Positions 53,938 to 62,159 of a stretch of 64,000 bases of DNA are shown piece by piece. Positions within the stretch are counted from its first letter, which is position 1; each line of letters opens with the position of its first letter. Origin of the DNA: Acidobacteria bacterium AB60 (lineage in GTDB: Bacteria > Acidobacteriota > Terriglobia > Terriglobales > Acidobacteriaceae); NCBI GenBank assembly GCA_008682415.1, contig VANK01000016.1, forward strand, positions 1-64,000, given 5' to 3'. The position numbers were made by a program, and so were the translations under genes. The notes under the pieces are model-generated. The model searched no databases. It was given only the letters and a program-made list of their open reading frames with translations, and was not told the origin of the DNA.

Positions 53938-54879
53938 GTGGCCTCATCCCGGCACGGCATTGACTCGATCACGTCATCACTTCATCACGTCATCACGCGC
54001 TTTTTTTTCGCTTCTTCACTTTTTCACTTCTTCACTTGCGCATTCTTCACGTGCGCCTTCACCCCAATCCTCACGCTCACCTCTGCCGCTCAATCCGCGC
54101 CCCACACCGTCCGCCTCGCCATCTGCCAGATCCTCGTCATCGACAGCGACCGCGAGGGCAACTTCCGCCGCATCGAATACGCACTAGAACAAGCACAGGC
54201 GCAGCACGCCCAGATCGCCGTCTTTCCCGAATCCTCTCTCCTCGGCTGGGAGAATCCGGAAGCCCATCACCTCGCCGCGCCCATCCCCGGCCCCGACAGC
54301 GACCGCATCGCCGCCCTCGCCCGCAAACACGGCCTCATGATCGCCATCGGCCTCGACGAGAAGGACGGTGACAAGCTCTATGACTCCGCCATCCTCGTCG
54401 ACAAGACCGGCAAGCTCCTCTGGAAGCACCGCAAGATCAACGTCCTCCCCGAGCTCATGAACCCGCCCTACTCCCAGGGCAAGCCTCAGGACATCGGCAT
54501 CGTCGACACCGAGTACGGACGCATCGCCGTGCTTATCTGCGCGGACACCTTCACCGACGCCTACGTGGAGCGGCTCAAGTCCCTCCGTCCCGACCTCATG
54601 CTTGTGCCCTATGGCTGGGCCGCCCTCAATGACAAGTGGCCCGAGCACTCCAAAGAGCTCGAGGGCCTGGTCCAGCGCCGCGCCGCCCAGGTGCAGTGCC
54701 CCATGGCCGGCGTCGACCTCGTCGGCGAGATGACGCACGGCCCCTGGGCAGGATGGACATACGGCGGATCAAGTTTCGTCGCCGACGCCACCGGCCGCAT
54801 CCTCCTCACCGCCCGCGACCGCGACACCGACCTGCGCGTGATCGACCTCCCGATTGGCTCACGCGCCCCACAACACTGA
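53938..54879 (+). CDS. Secreted carbon-nitrogen hydrolase (nitrilase superfamily)
   Basis: GTG at 53938 has GGAGGA 4 bases upstream; an ATG at 53908 extends it by 10 residues. The first ~45 residues contain a hydrophobic stretch (FFFASSLFHFFTCAFFTCAF) encoded by a TTCACTTC microsatellite that could serve as signal sequence. The nitrilase triad is visible: Glu in VFPESSLLGW, Lys in WKHRKINVLP, Cys in VLICADTFTD. The AICQILVIDSDREGNF start and a final SSFVADATGRILLTAR strand are typical. Likely an amidase exported through a repeat-derived leader; the substrate is unknown. Confidence 0.85.
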   Translation: MASSRHGIDSITSSLHHVITRFFFASSLFHFFTCAFFTCAFTPILTLTSAAQSAPHTVRLAICQILVIDSDREGNFRRIEYALEQAQAQHAQIAVFPESSLLGWENPEAHHLAAPIPGPDSDRIAALARKHGLMIAIGLDEKDGDKLYDSAILVDKTGKLLWKHRKINVLPELMNPPYSQGKPQDIGIVDTEYGRIAVLICADTFTDAYVERLKSLRPDLMLVPYGWAALNDKWPEHSKELEGLVQRRAAQVQCPMAGVDLVGEMTHGPWAGWTYGGSSFVADATGRILLTARDRDTDLRVIDLPIGSRAPQH

Positions 54880-54893
54880 TCGAACCAACAGCC

Positions 54894-55379
54894 TCACTGC
54901 CCTAAGGCGGGGAAATCCGATCTGTAGGTCGGGCTGCTCGAGCTGAGGTTCACATGACTCTGGATCGGCGTTGTCGGAGCGGTCGTCGTGGTCGCCGCAG
55001 CGGTCGTAGTGATCGTCGCGATGCCTGCCGCATTCAAAAACAGCTCCAGCAACAACTGCAGCTTCGCCGCCACGGGTTTGTCGCTGGTGGGAATATTCGG
55101 CGCCGAGAATGTCTTCTTGCTCGGACTGTAGTACACGTGCCGCGCTCCCGCCCAGCTGAACTCCACTGACGTGATCTTGGAGTCCGACGCCTCATTGCCC
55201 CAGATCGTAATGTGCGGATCGGTCAGGTCCTTCACAGCGTCGCCCTTGGCGGCCAGGTAGAGATACGGAACTGACGTGTTCTTCTTGTAATACTGCGTCT
55301 TCGGGCCAAGCGCCACGGTGCCGTGCACCTTCTCCGAAATCGAGTACGAGTCCTGAATCTGCGATAGCTTCGTCGTCAT
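54894..55379 (-). CDS. Hypothetical protein with Thr/Ala-rich tail
   Basis: 161 residues, no signal peptide. ATG at 55379 has GAGGGG upstream. The first ~95 residues look like a small beta-rich domain (KVHGTVALGPKTQYYKKN, TDPHITIWGNEASDSKITSVEFSWAG, HVYYSPSKKTF), then a helix (AKLQLLLELFLNAAGIATI) and a low-complexity TTTAAATTTTAPTT stretch ending SDFPALGQ. I recognise no family. Convergent with the nitrilase; the two stops are about 15 bases apart. Confidence 0.6.
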   Translation of the reverse strand: MTTKLSQIQDSYSISEKVHGTVALGPKTQYYKKNTSVPYLYLAAKGDAVKDLTDPHITIWGNEASDSKITSVEFSWAGARHVYYSPSKKTFSAPNIPTSDKPVAAKLQLLLELFLNAAGIATITTTAAATTTTAPTTPIQSHVNLSSSSPTYRSDFPALGQ

Positions 55380-55482
55380 AGCATCCCCTCAGTGTGGCCG
55401 AAGTATACTTCACTTCTTCACCCCTTCACCTTTTCACCTCATCACCGTCCCTCCTCCACCCGACCAGCGATAATGCTCTCCA

Positions 55483-56190
55483 GTGATCCCACGCCGACTG
55501 CCGCGCCTGCCAAAACCAACGCGCAACAACATCTTCCGCTATGCGCTGCTCTTCCTCCTCCTGGTCCTGGCCGCCGGATGGCTGCTCGCCGCGCTCTCCC
55601 TCATCGCGCTCCGCGTCATCGATCCGCCCACCACCGCCGTTCAGATCGAGCGCCGCATGCAGTCGTTTTTCCACGCAGGCTCCTACAGCAAGCACCACAC
55701 CTTCGTTCCCCTCTCCCAGATCTCCCCCAACCTGCAGCACGCCGTCGTCGCGGCGGAGGACGCCCGCTTCTTCCAGCACCACGGCTTCGACTGGCACGAG
55801 ATTCAGATCGCCGCCGACGAAGACATGGAAGGCAAGCGCATGCGCGGCGCCTCCACCATCACGCAGCAGCTCGTCAAAAACCTCTTCTTCGGAACCAGCC
55901 GCTCCCTCCTGCGCAAAGCCGCCGAGTTCACCCTCGTCCCCGTCGCCGAGCTCGTCCTCGGCAAGCAGCGCATCCTCGAGCTCTATCTCAACGTCGTCGA
56001 ATGGGGTCCCGGCGTCTACGGGGCCGAGGCCGCATGCGCCTACCACGACCGCACCACAGCCCGCCGCATCACCCGCGATCAGGCCGCCCGCCTCGCCGCC
56101 ATCCTCCCCGCTCCCCTCAAGCGCCGCCCCGAGCGCATGAACCGCTACAGCGAACTCATCGAAGAACGCATGCGTCAGATGGGCTGGTAA
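55483..56190 (+). CDS. mtgA: Monofunctional peptidoglycan glycosyltransferase MtgA
   Basis: Polymerises lipid II in the periplasm without a transpeptidase domain. GTG at 55483; 235 residues with one N-terminal transmembrane segment (IFRYALLFLLLVLAAGWLLA). GT51 motifs are all present: VVAAEDARFFQHHGFD, MRGASTITQQLVKNLF, RKAAEFTLVPVAELVLGK and RILELYLNVVEWG, then GVYGAEAAC. The catalytic Glu is in the first of these. Probably monocistronic. Confidence 0.95.
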   Translation: MIPRRLPRLPKPTRNNIFRYALLFLLLVLAAGWLLAALSLIALRVIDPPTTAVQIERRMQSFFHAGSYSKHHTFVPLSQISPNLQHAVVAAEDARFFQHHGFDWHEIQIAADEDMEGKRMRGASTITQQLVKNLFFGTSRSLLRKAAEFTLVPVAELVLGKQRILELYLNVVEWGPGVYGAEAACAYHDRTTARRITRDQAARLAAILPAPLKRRPERMNRYSELIEERMRQMGW

Positions 56191-56388
56191 TCCCCAAGCA
56201 ATACTTCACCCGCCCCCCATCCAGCCCCAAACCATTGCTTGCCCCGATCCCTCCCCGGTCCCGGGACGCAAATGCTCTTGACACGCTTTACCCCGCCCAG
56301 GAAAATCAACTCCTCGCTGCTCGGCTCGTTGCGGCGTCTTCCCCCGACTTCCGAACTCTGGCCATTAACTCCAACCGTGAGGACATTC

Positions 56389-57741
56389 ATGCATACACCC
56401 GGCTGTGCAACTATCAAGAGCCTCCTCGTCGTAGGCGCCGTCGCCCTTGCCTCCTTCCCCGCAGCGGCGCAGCGCATCTCCGCAGATTCCCTTAAAAACG
56501 GACACTTCCCCCAGGTCATCGGCCACCTCGACGGGCACCCCGACAAGTCCATCCATCACCTCCCGGACTCCTCCACCCAGTCCGCAGCGAAGACCTTAGC
56601 CGCCGCCCGGCCCGTCGATCCGCCCCGGCCCATCGTCTCCCCATTCATGGTGCCCAGCTCGCGCAGCCACTCCTACAACTACGGCTACCTCGTGGGCGAC
56701 AATCCCTTCTCCCATGAAGCCGGCGTCTCCACCGTCAAGACCTATCTCGTCCCCCTCGTGATCAAGGTGCACCAGGTCGCCACCGATTTCTCTACCGACG
56801 CCAGCGGCAACCTGATCTTCTCCGGCATCGTCGACCAGGACGCCACCTTCGATCCCACCCAGCCCGCGCCCGCCTGCCTGGGCAGCAAAAACAACGTTCC
56901 CTTCAACCTCGCCGTCCAGTCCCCTCTCTTCCAGAACCACCACTGGGTCTGGGGCGGCACTGACCTCGGCAATACCCAGTACATCGACGCCTTCCAGCGC
57001 GCCAACTACTGGAACGCCAACGGCGACGACCCCGGCAGCTACGGCCTCCGCCTCAACACCAAGGTCCTGCCCCCCCTCGTCATCGACTTCCCCAAAGGCA
57101 CTGCCATCGGCATGCCTCAGTCCAGCAGCCTGCTCAAGTACTCCGCCTGCGCCCCCACCGTCCTCGTTGACTTCAACCTCTTCGACGAGTACCTGGACTA
57201 CATCGCCCTCCCGCAGCTCGCCTCCTCCGGCGTCAACTCCGGCAACTTCCCCCTCTTCATCGGCGGAAACATCATCTGGGGCGCCGTCATCGGCCAGCTC
57301 CCCTACTTTGAAGGTCAGGCTGCCGGCTACCACAGCTACAGCAGCGTCGATCCCGCTCAGACCTACGGCGTTGCCGCCTTCGGCGACGACAACTTCATCC
57401 TCAACTGGCCCGACGCCATGGTCCTCTCCCACGAAATCTCCGAGTGGTCCAACGATCCCACGACCGGAAATGCCGTCCAGGCCTACAACACCAACGAGTA
57501 CTACAACCTCGTCAACGACCCCACCGGACCCGTCTCCTGCCAGGGCAACTACGAAACCGGCGACGAGCTCACCGGCTTCTTCATGCCCCCCGTCACCGGC
57601 AAGAACGGATTCCAGTACACCCTCCAGGAGCTGCCCTTCTTCTCCTACTTCTACGGAGGCCCCTCCATCGGCGTGAACGGCTGGTACTCCAACAACAACA
57701 CCATCACCGGCGACGCCGGCCCCGCCTGCAGCCCCTTCTAA
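56389..57741 (+). CDS. Secreted protein with HEISE motif, 450 residues
   Basis: ATG at 56389 has GAGGA 5-6 bases upstream and a signal peptide (IKSLLVVGAVALASFPAAAQ). The mature protein includes SVDPAQTYGVAAFGDDNFIL, then WPDAMVLSHEISEWSNDP and CQGNYETGDELTG. The HEISE pair (HExxE) with a later conserved acid recalls zinc metalloproteases, though a canonical HExxH is absent. The C-terminal end is Gly/Asn/Ser-rich. A similar type is common among uncharacterised exported proteins of Acidobacteriota. Enzymatic role is only a guess. Confidence 0.75.
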   Translation: MHTPGCATIKSLLVVGAVALASFPAAAQRISADSLKNGHFPQVIGHLDGHPDKSIHHLPDSSTQSAAKTLAAARPVDPPRPIVSPFMVPSSRSHSYNYGYLVGDNPFSHEAGVSTVKTYLVPLVIKVHQVATDFSTDASGNLIFSGIVDQDATFDPTQPAPACLGSKNNVPFNLAVQSPLFQNHHWVWGGTDLGNTQYIDAFQRANYWNANGDDPGSYGLRLNTKVLPPLVIDFPKGTAIGMPQSSSLLKYSACAPTVLVDFNLFDEYLDYIALPQLASSGVNSGNFPLFIGGNIIWGAVIGQLPYFEGQAAGYHSYSSVDPAQTYGVAAFGDDNFILNWPDAMVLSHEISEWSNDPTTGNAVQAYNTNEYYNLVNDPTGPVSCQGNYETGDELTGFFMPPVTGKNGFQYTLQELPFFSYFYGGPSIGVNGWYSNNNTITGDAGPACSPF

Positions 57742-57754
57742 ACACCACCCCATC

Positions 57755-57792
57755 GCAGGGCCGGAACGGTCGCCCGGCCGCCCCGGCCCTGC
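57755..57792. terminator. Hairpin after the HEISE gene
   Basis: GCAGGGCCGG and CCGGCCCTGC form a perfect 10-bp stem around an 18-base loop. There is no T-run, so it is either a factor-dependent terminator or an mRNA-end stabiliser. Confidence 0.5.
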
Positions 57793-57877
57793 TCTCCTCC
57801 CCGCCTGCTACACTCCTTCACGTCCCCGAACTCCCCGAAATAGCCGAACGCAAATTCACCACGAGGGTCTCCCCACG

Positions 57878-58906
57878 ATGGCAACCGCCGCCTCCGCACC
57901 GCATACCCATGTCTCCCCTGAACGCATCATGCAGATGGCCTGGGGCTACGTTCCGCCCCTGCTCCTGGAAGCCGCCATCCGCCACCGCGTCTTCGACATC
58001 CTCGACCAGGGCCCGCAGACCCTCGAGCAGGTGCAGAAAGCCACCGGCGCCTCCGCCCGCGGACTCACCGCGCTCATGAACGCCCTCGTCGGACTCGAAT
58101 TCCTTGCCAAAGACGAGCAGGGCCGCTACGCCCTCACCCCCGAAAGCTCCACCTTCCTCGTCAGCACCAAACCCTCCTTCCAGGGCGGCTTCATCAAGCA
58201 CTCCAGTGAACAGCTCATCCCTCGCTGGCTTCACCTCAACCAGGTCGTCGCCACCGGCAATCCCGTCACCCCCGTCAACGTCGAAAGCTCTGGCGGCGAA
58301 TTCTTCCATGAGTTCGTCCTCGACATCTTCCCCATGAGCTACCCCGCCGCCCAGACCCTCGCCGCCCACCTGAACTACGGCTCCTCCGGCGAACCCATGC
58401 AGGTCCTCGACCTCGCCGCCGGCTCCGGCGTCTGGGGCATCGCCCAGGCGCAAGCCTCCCCCCGCGTCCAGGTCACCGCGGTCGACTGGCCAGAAGTCAT
58501 CGACATCACCAAAAAGACCTCCGCCCGCTTCGGACTCGCCGACCGCTTCCGCTTCGTCCAGGGCGACCTGCTCGACGTCAACTTCGGCTCCGGCTTCCAC
58601 CTCGCCACCCTCGGACACATCCTCCACAGCGAGGGCGAAGAACGCAGCCGCAAGCTGCTCGCCAAGACCTTCGCCGCTCTGGCCCCCGGCGGCGTCATCG
58701 CCGTGCAGGAGTTCCTCGTCAACCCTCAGCGCACCGGCCCCGTCAACGGCCTCTTCTTCGCCGTCAATATGCTCGTCAACACCCAGCACGGCGACACCTG
58801 GTCCTTCGAAGAAATCGGCGCATGGCTCCGCGACGCGGGCTTCCGCGATCCCCGCCTCCTCGAAGCCCCCGGCCCCTCTCCGCTCATCCTCGCCACCAAA
58901 CCATAA
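57878..58906 (+). CDS. SAM-dependent methyltransferase with dimerisation domain
   Basis: 342 residues of the plant-type O-methyltransferase family. Residues ~1-100 form a winged-helix dimerisation domain (ALLEAAIRHRVFDILDQGP-like helix, ASARGLTALMNALVGLEFL). The Rossmann domain has VLDLAAGSGVWGIAQAQ, with the acidic end in TAVDWPEV, and ALAPGGVIAVQEFLVNP, then LVNTQHGDTWSFEEIGAWL. The usual substrates are small phenolics or quinone-like molecules. A GAGGG site lies upstream. No biosynthetic partner is adjacent. Confidence 0.88.
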   Translation: MATAASAPHTHVSPERIMQMAWGYVPPLLLEAAIRHRVFDILDQGPQTLEQVQKATGASARGLTALMNALVGLEFLAKDEQGRYALTPESSTFLVSTKPSFQGGFIKHSSEQLIPRWLHLNQVVATGNPVTPVNVESSGGEFFHEFVLDIFPMSYPAAQTLAAHLNYGSSGEPMQVLDLAAGSGVWGIAQAQASPRVQVTAVDWPEVIDITKKTSARFGLADRFRFVQGDLLDVNFGSGFHLATLGHILHSEGEERSRKLLAKTFAALAPGGVIAVQEFLVNPQRTGPVNGLFFAVNMLVNTQHGDTWSFEEIGAWLRDAGFRDPRLLEAPGPSPLILATKP

Positions 58907-58948
58907 GCCGGCCGATGCGCAGCCTGCTAGGTCTGCACATCGGCCGGC
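58907..58948. terminator. GC-rich hairpin directly after the methyltransferase stop
   Basis: GCCGGCCGATG and CATCGGCCGGC form a perfect 11-bp stem, extended by CAG/CTG across a mismatch. It begins at the base after the stop codon. No T-run follows. Confidence 0.6.
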
Positions 58949-58982
58949 CCGGTCCGGCGTACCTGGAATCTCTTCGAAAATA

Positions 58983-59093
58983 TCAGCGCGGAATCGTGAA
59001 GTCAGGAAGCCGCTCGAACACCGGCCGGGCGAACAAATACCCCTGCATCAGCGTCACGCCGCAGTCGCGCAGCGCGTGATACGTATCGCACGT
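58983..59093 (-). pseudogene. EAL-domain C-terminal remnant
   Basis: Reading on the minus strand, 58983-59093 encodes CDTYHALRDCGVTLMQGYL then FARPVFERLPDFTIPR and a stop. LRDCGVTLMQGYLFARP is a hallmark of the end of EAL phosphodiesterase domains. The frame ends upstream in TAA at 59094, with no start and no rest of the domain, so it is a remnant of about 35 residues of a c-di-GMP phosphodiesterase gene. Confidence 0.85.
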
Positions 59094-59545
59094 TTAGCCG
59101 CAATGGAATGGGCCTGCGCATCATGGACCTGGACACTAAAGCGGTGACCAGGCTGACCGACGGATATGACAACTTCCCGCTGTGGTCTCCTCGCGGCGAC
59201 GTGATCATGTTTGCGCGCCTGTCCACTGGGAACTACGATTCCGGAGCAACCTACGACATCTACACCATCAGGCCCGATGGCAGCGGCCTCAAGCGCCTCA
59301 CGAACGGAAGTGGCAACGACGCTCACATGACCTGGTCGCCCGACGGTGAGTCCATTGCCTTCGCAAGTTCCCGGATGGGCTTCAAAGACGAAGCCGCCTA
59401 CACGGATGCGCCTCAGCCCTACGGTGAGATCTTCGTGATGCGCTTTGACGGCACCGCAGTGGAGCAGCTCACCGACAACCAATGGGAAGACGGCGCGCCC
59501 GCGTGGCAGGGAGTTCCGTCCCGCCCCTTGCAAGCAGGGCGTTGA
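59093..59545 (+). pseudogene. 3' remnant of a TolB-like PD40 (WD40-type) protein
   Basis: Homology begins abruptly at FSRNGMGLRIMDLDTK, directly abutting the EAL remnant. It continues with YDNFPLWSPRGDVIMFARLS, IYTIRPDGSGLKRLTNG, HMTWSPDGESIAFASSRMGF, EIFVMRFDGTAVEQLTDNQW, ending in EDGAPAWQ. These are PD40 propeller blades from the C-terminal part of a TolB-like or DPP-type secreted protein. The 5' two-thirds and the signal peptide are missing. The last residues (GVPSRPLQAGR) run into repeat DNA. An ATG at 59108 could start a short peptide, but a functional propeller is impossible. Confidence 0.8.
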
Positions 59546-59573
59546 AGCAGCCTCGCGTGCTGGGATCTCGTAC

Positions 59574-60440
59574 CCCCAAAGAAGTGTCATTCCGCAGCCT
59601 CGCGCGCCGGGATCCTCATCAGCGGGTCTTTGCTGAAGCGAGGCGGAGGAATCTGCAGTTGTTCTTGCCGTTGCTCTCCAAGCGCCCGTCCAACCGCTTG
59701 CGGAACCCGTCGCCTAATCAGGCCCAGCAAAATGCCCATACCCCCAAAGAAGTGTCATTCCGTAGCCTCGCGCGCAGGGGTCCCCATCAGCGGATCTTTG
59801 CTGAAGCGAGGCGGAGGAATCTGCAGTTGTTCTTGTCGTTGCTCCCCAAGCCCCCTTCCAACCGCTTGCGGAACCCGTCTCCCAATCAGGCCGAGCAAAA
59901 TGCCAATACCCCCAAAGAAGTGTCATTCCGCAGCCTCGCGTGCAGGGATCTCGTACCCCCAAAAGAAGTGTCATTCCGTAGCCTCGCGTACTGGGTCCCC
60001 ATCAACGGGTCTTTTCTGAAGCGAGGCGGAGGAATCTGCAGTTGTTCTTGTCGTTGCTCCCCAAGCGCCCGTCCAACCGCTTGCGGAACCAATCAGGCCA
60101 AGCAAAATGCCCATACCCCCAAAGAAGTGTCATTCCGTAGCCTCGCGTACTGGCTCCCCATCAACGGGTCTTTGCTGAAGCGAGGCGGAGGAATCTGCAG
60201 TTGTTCTTGTCGTTGCTCCCCAAGCGCCCGTCCAACCGCTTGCGGAACCCGTCGCCCAATCAGGCCGAGCAAAATGCCCATACCCCCAAAGAATTGTCAT
60301 TCCGCAGCCTCGCGTGCAGGGGTCCCCATCGGCCGGTCTTTGCTGAAGCGAGGCGGAGGAATCTGCAGTTGTTCTTGTCGTTGCTCCCCAAGCGCCCGTC
60401 CAACCGCTTGCGGAACCCGTCGCCCAATCATCACCGGTAA
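59574..60440. repeat. Tandem array of ~168-bp hairpin repeat units
   Basis: GTCATTCCG marks unit starts near 59586, 59754, 59922, 59970 (a short 48-bp partial unit), 60129 and 60296, so the period is about 167-168 bases with one of 159. Each unit has a left arm ATTCCGCAGCCTCGC and a right arm GCGAGGCGGAGGAAT, followed by CTGCAGTTGTTCTTG and a ~60-base conserved tail (GCGCCCGTCCAACCGCTTGCG). The hairpin family is shared with copies at 6.97, 10.7 and 63.3-63.9 kb. No stops in one frame create false open frames; none is a gene. Confidence 0.93.
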
Positions 60441-60480
60441 GCCCAGAGGGCGCCGCATCTGCTAAGGTGCTGCTGAGGCC

Positions 60481-60864
60481 ATGCCCGCCAAGCCCAGACA
60501 GAAACCACCCCATGCCTTCGTCCTCGAGGCGCTCGCGCCCCTCCACCCCGAGGTCCGCCGCATGTTCTCCGGATTCGCCGTCTACCTCGGCGACAAAATC
60601 TGCTGCATGCTCCGCGACCACCTCAAGTCTCCCCAGGACAATGGCCTCTGGCTCGTCCTCTCCGACACCGCCGATCCCGCCGACCCCGACCTCCGCCGGC
60701 AGTTCCCTTCCCTCCGTCCCATCGAGCTCCTTCGCGGCAAAATCGGCCACTGGCTCCTCATCCCCAGCGACGGGCCCGACTTCGAAACCGAAGCCCTCCA
60801 CGCCTGCGACCTCCTCCTCCGCCACGACCCCCGCCTCGGCCGCATCCCCCAATCCCGCCGCTGA
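60481..60864 (+). CDS. TfoX-like small protein
   Basis: A 127-residue soluble protein resembling the TfoX/Sxy N-terminal fold. It shows HAFVLEALAPLHPEVRRMFSGFAVYLGDKICC, which matches the F-x-FG/AxxVY core of that fold, then DNGLWLVLSDTA and LLRGKIGHWLLIPSDGPDFETEALHACDLLLRHDPRLGRIP. The fold is found in competence regulators but also in many uncharacterised proteins, so a competence role is not implied. The start lies about 40 bases after the repeat array. 60865-61430 downstream has no gene. Confidence 0.72.
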   Translation: MPAKPRQKPPHAFVLEALAPLHPEVRRMFSGFAVYLGDKICCMLRDHLKSPQDNGLWLVLSDTADPADPDLRRQFPSLRPIELLRGKIGHWLLIPSDGPDFETEALHACDLLLRHDPRLGRIPQSRR

Positions 60865-61184
60865 CACCCCCTCTCGGCCCTTGGCAGTTGGCCCTGGCTC
60901 TTTCGGCCCTTGCCCCTCGCCCCTCCCGCCCACCTGAAGAATTCGGACCAAATCGCTTCTTTTACTACATGTATGGTTCTGTTTAACCACGAATATTCGG
61001 CGAAACCAATCTTTCCAGACCTCATTGCTCCACTTTTTCCCGCCCGCGGCCTCCAGCCCCTTGGCCCGTGGCCCTCGGCCCTATTCCCTATTCCCTATTC
61101 CCTATTCCCTATTCCCTAAAAATCATGTCAATCCCCCTCCCTGTGGAAAACGCCCGCATCCTCAAGAAAGCACAGGTGAAATAA

Positions 61185-61272
61185 ATCTCCCCAATGTTGG
61201 AGATTAATTCCCGGGATCTGTCATACTGGTATCAGAGTGAAGAAAGGCCCGCGTCTCGGCGCGGGCCTTTCT
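61185..61272 (+). ncRNA. Candidate small RNA or leader with two hairpins
   Basis: First hairpin: AATCTCC-CCAATGTT-GGAGATT, ending near 61206. Second: AGAAAGGCCCGCG-TCTCGG-CGCGGGCCTTTCT at 61241-61272, followed by CTTT, an intrinsic terminator on the plus strand. Together they could be a short plus-strand transcript. The second hairpin may instead only end the convergent ZIP transcript. No known RNA family is recognised. Confidence 0.35.
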
Positions 61273-61430
61273 CTTTGGTGCCGCCGCCCCAGTCCAGCCT
61301 CGCAACTCGAGACTCGAAACTGGCAACTTGTGTTTCAAATCACATTCAACACGCAAAGGGCGCAAAATCGGGCCTAAGCCGCTGAGGAATTGAGAGATGC
61401 TCGTTTTTTTTGAGTGTGTGAGCGAAAACT

Positions 61431-62156
61431 TCAAATCGCCGGCAGCACCATCCGCAGCAGCAGAAATCCGGCCACGCCCAGGAAGAAAACCAGGGCCATG
61501 CGGATCCCGGGCTCGCGGTTGACCTCCGGCACCAGGTCGCTCGCCCCCACATACAGCGCCACCCCCGCCGAGATCGGCAGGCCGTAGGGCAGCCAGGAAG
61601 GCAGCAGCTCGATGACCAGCACCCCCAGCAGCGTCGCCACCGCCAGGCCCACCGCCGAGTAGAAGGCGGCCCTGCGGCTGCGCCCGCTGGCCAGCATCAC
61701 CGACGCCATCGTGAAGCCCTCCGGCGCCTTGTGCAGGAAGATGGCCAGGAAGATCAGCCACCCCAGCGCGCGCGACACCACGAAGCCGGAGCCGATGGCC
61801 ACCCCGTCGAAGAGAGCGTGCACGCTCAGCCCGCCCAGGACGGACCAGCCGGTGTGCAGGGAGACAAACTCGTGGTGGTGGGTCTCTTCCCCGTAGTGGA
61901 AGTGGGCGTTGATGGTGTGCTCCAGCAGGTGCACCACGCAGTAGCCGCCCATGATGAGGATGGGGCCCAGGACAGAGCTGATGCGGATGCTCTCCGGCAC
62001 CATCTCGAGCACGGCGACGGCCATGAGGAAGCCGGCGCCCAGGGCGACGAAGTAGCGCAGGTAGCGCTCCACCCCGCGGGCCCGCACCAGCACCAGGCCG
62101 CCGGCGATGTCGGCCAGGGCGGCGAGGAGCCCAAGCAGGATGGAGAGACGGATCAT
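61431..62156 (-). CDS. ZIP-family metal transporter
   Basis: A 241-residue integral membrane protein with eight hydrophobic segments. The ZIP signature is in the fourth and fifth transmembrane helices: VHALFDGVAIGSGF and FLHKAPEGFTM, with the metal-binding His, Glu and Asp/Asn residues. A His-rich loop (HFHYGEETHHHEF) precedes helix four, as is common for zinc or iron transport. The gene ends 3 bases before ychF on the same strand when read in transcription order (ychF first), so the two may be cotranscribed. Confidence 0.93.
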   Translation of the reverse strand: MIRLSILLGLLAALADIAGGLVLVRARGVERYLRYFVALGAGFLMAVAVLEMVPESIRISSVLGPILIMGGYCVVHLLEHTINAHFHYGEETHHHEFVSLHTGWSVLGGLSVHALFDGVAIGSGFVVSRALGWLIFLAIFLHKAPEGFTMASVMLASGRSRRAAFYSAVGLAVATLLGVLVIELLPSWLPYGLPISAGVALYVGASDLVPEVNREPGIRMALVFFLGVAGFLLLRMVLPAI

Positions 62157-62159
62157 CCG

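Noticed and set aside
59482..60465. A 327-residue open frame with repeating peptides
   Set aside because: It is a read-through of the 168-bp repeat array, with the same words in other frames and strands.
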